From assembly GCA_029820915.1 (NCBI GenBank), contig JALGUI010000004.1, positions 1 to 25,985 on the forward strand: a DNA stretch of 25,985 bases. The letters run 5' to 3'. Each line of letters starts with the position of its first letter. Positions within the stretch are counted from its first letter, which is position 1. The notes below the pieces were generated by a model that did no database searches, had not been told where the DNA came from, and was given only the letters and a program-made list of their open reading frames with translations. The stretch comes from Candidatus Zipacnadia bacterium (GTDB taxonomy: Bacteria > Armatimonadota > Zipacnadia > Zipacnadales > UBA5352). Shown here in pieces: positions 22,046 to 25,985 of this stretch. Position numbers and translations under genes: made by a program.

Positions 22046-23099
22046 ACTCCTCCACCGCCTCGAAGAGCGCTATGATGTTCTCCCACGGCACGTCCGGCTC
22101 GAGCACGTGCGTGGGTGCAATGAGCAGCCCTCCGCCCTCGCCGACCGTCGCCATGAGGTCGCGCACGACCTGGCGCACATCATCGGGCGTGCCGAAGGGC
22201 ATGGTGGTCTGGGTGCCGACGCAGCCCCAGAAGGCCAGACGATCCCCGTACCGGCGCTTGAGCTCGGCCGGGTCCATGCACTCGGGCTGCACCGGGTTGA
22301 GGATGTCGAACCCGATCTCGATCAGGTCCTCGATGACCTCCCGGACGTCGCCGTCGCTGTGGTAGAAGGCGAGGATGTCCGGGTTCACATCCTTAGCGGC
22401 CTTGATAACGCGGCGCCAGCGCGGCTTGAGCCACTCGCGCCACATGGCCGGGCTCATCATCAGACGGTCCTGCATGCCGATGTCGTCGCCGCAGTGAAAC
22501 ACGTCGGCGCCGGCCTCGGCGAAGCGCCGCGCGGCGAAGGCCCGATCCTCCGCGATCCTATCGAATATATACCCGGCGAATGGCGGGTTCAAAGCCATGT
22601 CCTGCATGAGCTTCTCCATGCGCGTCATCTGCCAGGCGGTCTCCCAGATGTGCCCCACGCCGCCGGACGCCAGCCACTCACCATCGTGCAGGTCGGCCAC
22701 GTGCTGCTCCAGGTGCTCGTGCCGCCATTCGGGCGTGTAGTCGGGCCAGGGGAACTCGTCGAGTTCCCGGACGCTCCGCGCGCGCTCGAGTGGGTAGATG
22801 CGGCCGGTGAAGTGGTAGAACCCCGCAGGCGTGTGGCCCGAGCCGTACTCATTGAAGGTGGTGCCCTCGGGGGATCCGTCCGGGAACCAGGGCGAGAAGT
22901 CGGGAAGCTGCGGAACGCCTTTGAGGCCCACGCCGCGGCGCTCGAATCCGAAGAACTCCGCGGCGTTGGACCGCCCGGTCCGGCGCACGAACTCCTCCTG
23001 GACGGCGGGCGTGAAGCTCCACTCCTTCGGGACGCGGTCGGGTACTTGGCGGCGCATGGCGGTCAGGACGCGCTCTCGCGGCGACAGCTCGGCGGGCAT
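22032..23099 (-). CDS. Uroporphyrinogen decarboxylase-like (UroD/MtaA superfamily) protein
   Basis: Predicted 355-aa TIM-barrel protein. Residues 5-22 (LSPRERVLTAMRRQVPDRVP) are the typical start of the family, followed by VFHCGDDIGMQDRLMMSPAMWREWLKPRW, PDILAFYHSDGDVREVIEDLIEIGFDILNPVQPE and AFWGCVGTQTTMPFGTPDDVRQVV. These are hallmarks of the large environmental UroD-like group, not true HemE. The HxC metal signature of MtaA-type methyltransferases is not seen; the corresponding stretch reads YHSDGD, so neither haem synthesis nor corrinoid methyl transfer can be assumed. ATG at 23099 follows GGGAGGAC and overlaps the TGA of the zinc-ribbon gene by one base. It may belong to a catabolic set with the FAD enzyme. 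Substrate unknown. Confidence 0.92.
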   Translation of the reverse strand: MPAELSPRERVLTAMRRQVPDRVPKEWSFTPAVQEEFVRRTGRSNAAEFFGFERRGVGLKGVPQLPDFSPWFPDGSPEGTTFNEYGSGHTPAGFYHFTGRIYPLERARSVRELDEFPWPDYTPEWRHEHLEQHVADLHDGEWLASGGVGHIWETAWQMTRMEKLMQDMALNPPFAGYIFDRIAEDRAFAARRFAEAGADVFHCGDDIGMQDRLMMSPAMWREWLKPRWRRVIKAAKDVNPDILAFYHSDGDVREVIEDLIEIGFDILNPVQPECMDPAELKRRYGDRLAFWGCVGTQTTMPFGTPDDVRQVVRDLMATVGEGGGLLIAPTHVLEPDVPWENIIALFEAVEEYGVY

Positions 23100-23863
23100 C
23101 AGGTCCTCCCCGACCCACGCATGCGGCCGTAGACGAAGATGAGCGTGGCGACGACGCTGCACATGAGCATGACGAGGCTCACGATGGGTGGGATGACCCG
23201 CGCGAAGATCGCGATGACCAGGGCCGGTACCAGGAAGGCCACGATCAGCCACTTCCACAGCCGCATCATGTCCGGCGTGGTCAGCGTGTCGATGATCTCC
23301 TGACCGCCCTTGAGGTAGAACCCACATTCCTCGCAGCGAGTGGCGTCGCTGCGGCTGTCTGCGCCACAGACCGGGCAGCGGCGCAGCCCCATGTCGCGCC
23401 TGCGCCGCGCCTCCAGGCACTTCTCCAGTTGGTACTGCACATCCCCGCTGACCTTGTGCAGCTCCAGGTATGCCTGGTAGTGCTCGATGGCGCGCTCCCA
23501 GTCCTCCCGCGCCTGGTAGATCTCGCCGAGCTTGCGGTGTGGGTAGGGCACGTCGGGCTGGCGCTCCAGCGCCTCGTAGTACTTCGCGATGTCCTGCGCC
23601 TTGAGCTGGCGCGCGCCCACGGCCTGCCTCACGGCGGGCATCGCCGTGATCATCAGCGACACCAGCGCCAACAGCACCAGCAGGCCTAACCCCACCGGCC
23701 CGCCCACCACGAGCGCGCCGGCCAGAAGAGCGCTCATCAGCGACAGGATCACGACGAACTCCACGCCGTCGATGACCTTGTCCAGTATCCACATGGCGAA
23801 CAGGCGGTAGATCGACCAGCCCACCAGGGCGATGCTGCCGAGAATGAACAGAGCGGCGAGCAT
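23099..23863 (-). CDS. Membrane protein with TPR and zinc-ribbon domains
   Basis: Predicted protein of about 254 aa. Order: three hydrophobic segments (1-24, 33-50, 54-76), a TPR-like helical region (about 90-150, YYEALERQPDVPYPHRKLGEIYQAREDWERAIEHYQAYLEL), a zinc ribbon CPVCGADSRSDATRCEECG (Cys at about 163, 166, 177, 180), and two closing membrane segments. The ribbon and TPR are probably cytoplasmic. No catalytic motif is seen; it may be an assembly or quality-control factor. Two starts are possible, ATG at 23863 or GTG at 23869; I use the ATG. Its stop overlaps the UroD-like start by one base. An annotation as hypothetical is honest. Confidence 0.82.
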   Translation of the reverse strand: MLAALFILGSIALVGWSIYRLFAMWILDKVIDGVEFVVILSLMSALLAGALVVGGPVGLGLLVLLALVSLMITAMPAVRQAVGARQLKAQDIAKYYEALERQPDVPYPHRKLGEIYQAREDWERAIEHYQAYLELHKVSGDVQYQLEKCLEARRRRDMGLRRCPVCGADSRSDATRCEECGFYLKGGQEIIDTLTTPDMMRLWKWLIVAFLVPALVIAIFARVIPPIVSLVMLMCSVVATLIFVYGRMRGSGRT

Positions 23864-23912
23864 TAGCACGACTGGAATCCGCCTCTCGCGTGCGCGGAGC
23901 AGCCTTGGCGTC

Positions 23913-25208
23913 TCAGTCCTCGGGCGACAGGCCGTGAATGCTCGCGCCGCGGGCGACGAGCCGTTCGCGCAGGCTCGCGACCTCGACCCCGCGCACGTCG
24001 CCGCCCGCCAGGGCCATGTGCGCCGCCACGCCGGCGGCCTCGCCGATGGCCATCACGATGGGCATGACGCGCAGCGAGCTGTGCGCACCGTGGTCGGACG
24101 AGATGCAGCGCGCGGCGATCAGCAGGTTGTCGATCCCGCGCGGCGTCAGGCACCGGTACGAGATGTCGTAGGCCTCGCCGGGCGGCAGGCGCCTGATGAC
24201 CGTACCGGTGCCGGCCGGGTTGTGGATGTCCACGGCGTACGAGCCGCGTGCGATGCCGTCGTCGAACTTGCGCGCCTCCAGCACGTCCTCGGTGGTCAGC
24301 ACGCAGTCGCCCATGACGCGACGGCTCTCGCGGATGCCGATCTGCGGCGCCATCTCCTGCAGCCAGGCATCCTCGAAGCCGGGCACCTCGGAGAGCAGGA
24401 AGCGCACCATCTGGCGCACCTGACCGCGTGCCTCCAGCTCCGCCTCGGTCATGTCCTCGGCGTCGGTGGCGTCACGCTTGACGATGCGCGTGGTGTTGAA
24501 GTGCACCTCGCGATCATGAGTCGTGAAGAAGAAGAGCACGTTCTCGCGCGGGTTGTCGATCTCCCCGCGCTCCTTGGCCGCGTCATACAGCTCGCCGATC
24601 TCCGCGCGCGACGGGATGCGGTCGAGGTCCACGCCCAACATGCGGAAGCACAGCGTCATCGGCTGGCACAGGCCGTCCTCATCGCGGCCGATCTCGAGGT
24701 CCGCGCCGGCCCACGCGGCCAGATCGCCATCACCGGTGCCATCGACGAAGACCTCGCCCTCGACGGCCTGCAGTCCGGACTTGCTCAGGATCGCGATGCG
24801 CCGTACCCGCCCTTCGGCGGCGTCCACGGCGGCGAGCGAGGTGTGCAGCCGCAGCCGCACCCCCGCGTCGGCGCACAGGTCGTCGGCCACGAACTTGAGC
24901 AGCTCAGCGTCGAAGGCCGAGCCCTGGCGCGGGCCGACCCAGCCGCCGTAGCCGTCGAGGCGGCCCAGGATGCGCTCGAACAGGCCGCGGATGATGGGCT
25001 TGCCGCCCGCGTGCCAGGTCATGAAGGGGTTGACCAGCCCGGCCGTGGCCATGCCGCCCAGGAAGCCGTAGCGCTCGATCAGCAGCGTATCGGCGCCCTC
25101 CTCGGCGGCGGCGACGGCCGCGCACAGCCCGCCGGGCCCGCCACCCACGATCACGACGTCCGCCTCGGTCGCCACGTCCAGGGCCTCGAAGTTGACCGCG
25201 TCGCTCAT
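23913..25208 (-). CDS. FAD-dependent oxidoreductase (FAD_oxidored family)
   Basis: Predicted 431-aa protein. The Rossmann FAD site is VIVGGGPGGLCAAVAAAEEGADTLLIER (19-46), followed by GFLGGMATAGLVNPFM (48-63), DGTGDGDLAAWAGA (about 155-168), and the C-terminal FAD block NLLIAARCISSDHGAHSSLRVMPIVMAIGEAAGVAAHMAL (about 365-405). This layout is the FAD_oxidored/FAD-dependent dehydrogenase group with many members in soil and freshwater bacteria, usually of unknown substrate. No signal peptide or Tat motif is seen, so cytoplasmic. The ATG at 25208 overlaps the stop of the nucleotidyltransferase by 4 nt (ATGA), and the zinc-ribbon gene follows 43-50 nt later. Together with the UroD-like gene it may act on an organic acid or alcohol, but that is guesswork. 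Confidence 0.93.
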   Translation of the reverse strand: MSDAVNFEALDVATEADVVIVGGGPGGLCAAVAAAEEGADTLLIERYGFLGGMATAGLVNPFMTWHAGGKPIIRGLFERILGRLDGYGGWVGPRQGSAFDAELLKFVADDLCADAGVRLRLHTSLAAVDAAEGRVRRIAILSKSGLQAVEGEVFVDGTGDGDLAAWAGADLEIGRDEDGLCQPMTLCFRMLGVDLDRIPSRAEIGELYDAAKERGEIDNPRENVLFFFTTHDREVHFNTTRIVKRDATDAEDMTEAELEARGQVRQMVRFLLSEVPGFEDAWLQEMAPQIGIRESRRVMGDCVLTTEDVLEARKFDDGIARGSYAVDIHNPAGTGTVIRRLPPGEAYDISYRCLTPRGIDNLLIAARCISSDHGAHSSLRVMPIVMAIGEAAGVAAHMALAGGDVRGVEVASLRERLVARGASIHGLSPED

Positions 25209-25525
25209 TCGGGCTGCCCCTCATCCGCGAGATCGACGTGAAGGCGCACGCCGTGCTGTGCGGCCTCGCGCGCCAGCGAGTTCCACTCCTGCATCTCCAC
25301 GAACTGCTCTGGCGAGCAGGGCAGCAGTCCCACGTGCAGGTCCGACTTCCACTCGCGCTGCAGCTCCTGCAACAACCTGCCCAGCCGCTCGCCCTCGAAG
25401 CGCTCGTCGAGCAGCACCAGGTTCAGGTCCGAGTGCGGGCGCTCGTCGCCGCGCGCGCGGGAGCCGAAGAAGACCGCGTGCTCGACCCCGACCCGGCGCA
25501 TGAACCGCCGGATCTCCTCGATCAA
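25205..25525 (-). CDS. MNT-type nucleotidyltransferase with altered active site
   Basis: Predicted 106-aa small nucleotidyltransferase of the MntA/KNTase-like fold, usually the antitoxin or modifier of a HEPN protein. The signature region FFGSRARGDERPHSDLNLVLL (19-39) reads GSx10DxN; the second carboxylate of the catalytic GSx10DxD is Asn35 (codon 25421-25423). The rest is helical. I place the start at TTG 25525, which overlaps the stop of the HEPN gene (TTGA) and leaves a helix before FFGS; ATG at 25501 would leave only about 12 residues before GSRARG. The 3' end overlaps the FAD enzyme gene by 4 nt. With the HEPN gene it forms a HEPN-MNT pair. Confidence 0.82.
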   Translation of the reverse strand: MIEEIRRFMRRVGVEHAVFFGSRARGDERPHSDLNLVLLDERFEGERLGRLLQELQREWKSDLHVGLLPCSPEQFVEMQEWNSLAREAAQHGVRLHVDLADEGQPE

Positions 25526-25920
25526 CTCTTCGCGGTGTACTGCGCCTCGATCCACTCGAAGGCCTCCTGTGCCATGGTGACGGCCTCCTCCGCATCCTCG
25601 AGGTCGAAACGCTGCGAGGGCGGGCCGCCTGCGGCGTCCACGTAACGCGTGGACATGTAGAAGGGGTTCAGCCGCTTGATGATTTCCCAGATCTCGTCCG
25701 GTATCCTGCCGAAGACCTCGTGGACCATCGCCTGCAGGGAGTGCTCGTGGGGCATCGGCCGGCCCTTGAGGACGGGATAGCCGCACTTCAGAAGCTTCTC
25801 GAGGGCTTGGCGGGCGTGGAAGATGGCCACGTGCGGGATCGCGTTGTCGGCGAGCAGATTGGCCGCCACCAGCTCGGTCCGGGCATCCGCGATCCAGGTG
25901 CGCTCGCGCTCGTTCAGCAT
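25522..25920 (-). CDS. HEPN domain protein
   Basis: Predicted 132-aa all-helical protein. The HEPN signature is HARQALEKLLKCGYPVLKG (35-53) followed by HEHSLQAMVHEV (58-69) and FYMSTRYVDAAGG (87-99), the pattern of pfam05168-like HEPN proteins (A..Q.A.EK.LK ... H.L ... RY). In two-gene modules these act with an MNT partner, often as toxin and antitoxin. I do not see the RX4-6H RNase motif in its usual place, so RNase activity is uncertain. ATG at 25920 lies 3 nt from the stop of the next upstream gene. The MNT gene overlaps its stop. Confidence 0.87.
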   Translation of the reverse strand: MLNERERTWIADARTELVAANLLADNAIPHVAIFHARQALEKLLKCGYPVLKGRPMPHEHSLQAMVHEVFGRIPDEIWEIIKRLNPFYMSTRYVDAAGGPPSQRFDLEDAEEAVTMAQEAFEWIEAQYTAKS

Positions 25921-25923
25921 GCG

Positions 25924-25985
25924 TCAGGCGTCCTCATCGGCGTCCTCATCCTCGATGGTGATGCGGATGCCCTCCCTGGCGGCGA
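25924..25985 (-). CDS. Partial gene: C-terminal end of an unidentified protein
   Basis: The minus strand reads AAREGIRITIEDEDADEDA and then TGA at 25926-25924. The frame is open to the window edge. The acidic C-terminal tail does not identify a family. Tight spacing (3 nt) to the HEPN gene suggests it is the upstream gene of the same transcript. Confidence 0.5.
   Translation of the reverse strand, partial: AAREGIRITIEDEDADEDA

Noticed and set aside
1..25985. tRNA, rRNA, riboswitch, CRISPR array or prophage
   Set aside because: Looked for in the gaps by eye; no cloverleaf-like segment, regular spaced repeat or phage gene was seen. A covariance-model search would be needed to exclude small RNAs.

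Overview
High-GC bacterial chromosome, densely packed: 25 complete genes plus one partial gene at the right edge. Every gene except one (18095-18928) is on the minus strand. A Kdo pathway (kdsD, kdsA, kdsB) with MreBCD points to a rod-like, diderm (LPS-type) bacterium. The mix of UroD-like and FAD-dependent 'environmental' enzymes, sugar phosphate isomerases, and a hairpin-rich miniature element fits a MAG-type lineage such as Armatimonadota, Planctomycetota or Hydrogenedentota. This placement is inference; no rRNA or other decisive marker is present.

Layout, in direction of minus-strand transcription (right to left). (1) 25985-18935: partial gene, HEPN protein, MNT-type nucleotidyltransferase, FAD-dependent oxidoreductase, TPR/zinc-ribbon membrane protein, UroD-like protein, lipoprotein, DUF1232 protein, GNAT acetyltransferase, TPR membrane-anchored protein. 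Several of these overlap by 1-14 nt. (2) 18095-18928 (+) and 17962-17183 (-): two divergent sugar phosphate isomerase/epimerase-like TIM barrels; the plus-strand one converges on block 1. (3) 17182-16857: intergenic region with two tandem hairpins and a good sigma70-like promoter facing left. (4) 16856-12544: conserved protein of unknown function, AmrS-like radical SAM enzyme, UbiB/ABC1 kinase-like protein, Maf nucleotide pyrophosphatase. (5) 12441-10039: mreB, mreC, mreD. (6) 10042-9785: a 258-bp MITE-like element with imperfect terminal inverted repeats; its end supplies the mreD stop codon. (7) 9765-137: kdsB, kdsA, kdsD, metallophosphoesterase, coaX, dusB, a 'quinate 5-dehydrogenase'-type protein, an acyl-ACP-reductase-like dehydrogenase, lysS, and a UbiA-family (decaprenyl-phosphate phosphoribosyltransferase-like) membrane enzyme. 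From the phosphoesterase to the dehydrogenase the genes overlap by 1-4 nt, so this run is very likely one translationally coupled operon.

The envelope theme is clear: MreBCD directs elongation, Kdo enzymes make the LPS inner-core sugar as CMP-Kdo, and the UbiA enzyme makes a polyprenyl-phosphoribose. CoaX, DusB and LysS are housekeeping. I see no textbook defence island, prophage, CRISPR array, rRNA or tRNA. The best leads for something undescribed are: the overlapping pair of AAR-like reductase and its partner; the HEPN-MNT pair whose nucleotidyltransferase carries GSx10DxN instead of GSx10DxD, fused by overlap to a metabolic operon; the CoaX with Thr at the usual catalytic Asp; the conserved protein at 16083-16856; and the MITE whose boundary ends mreD.
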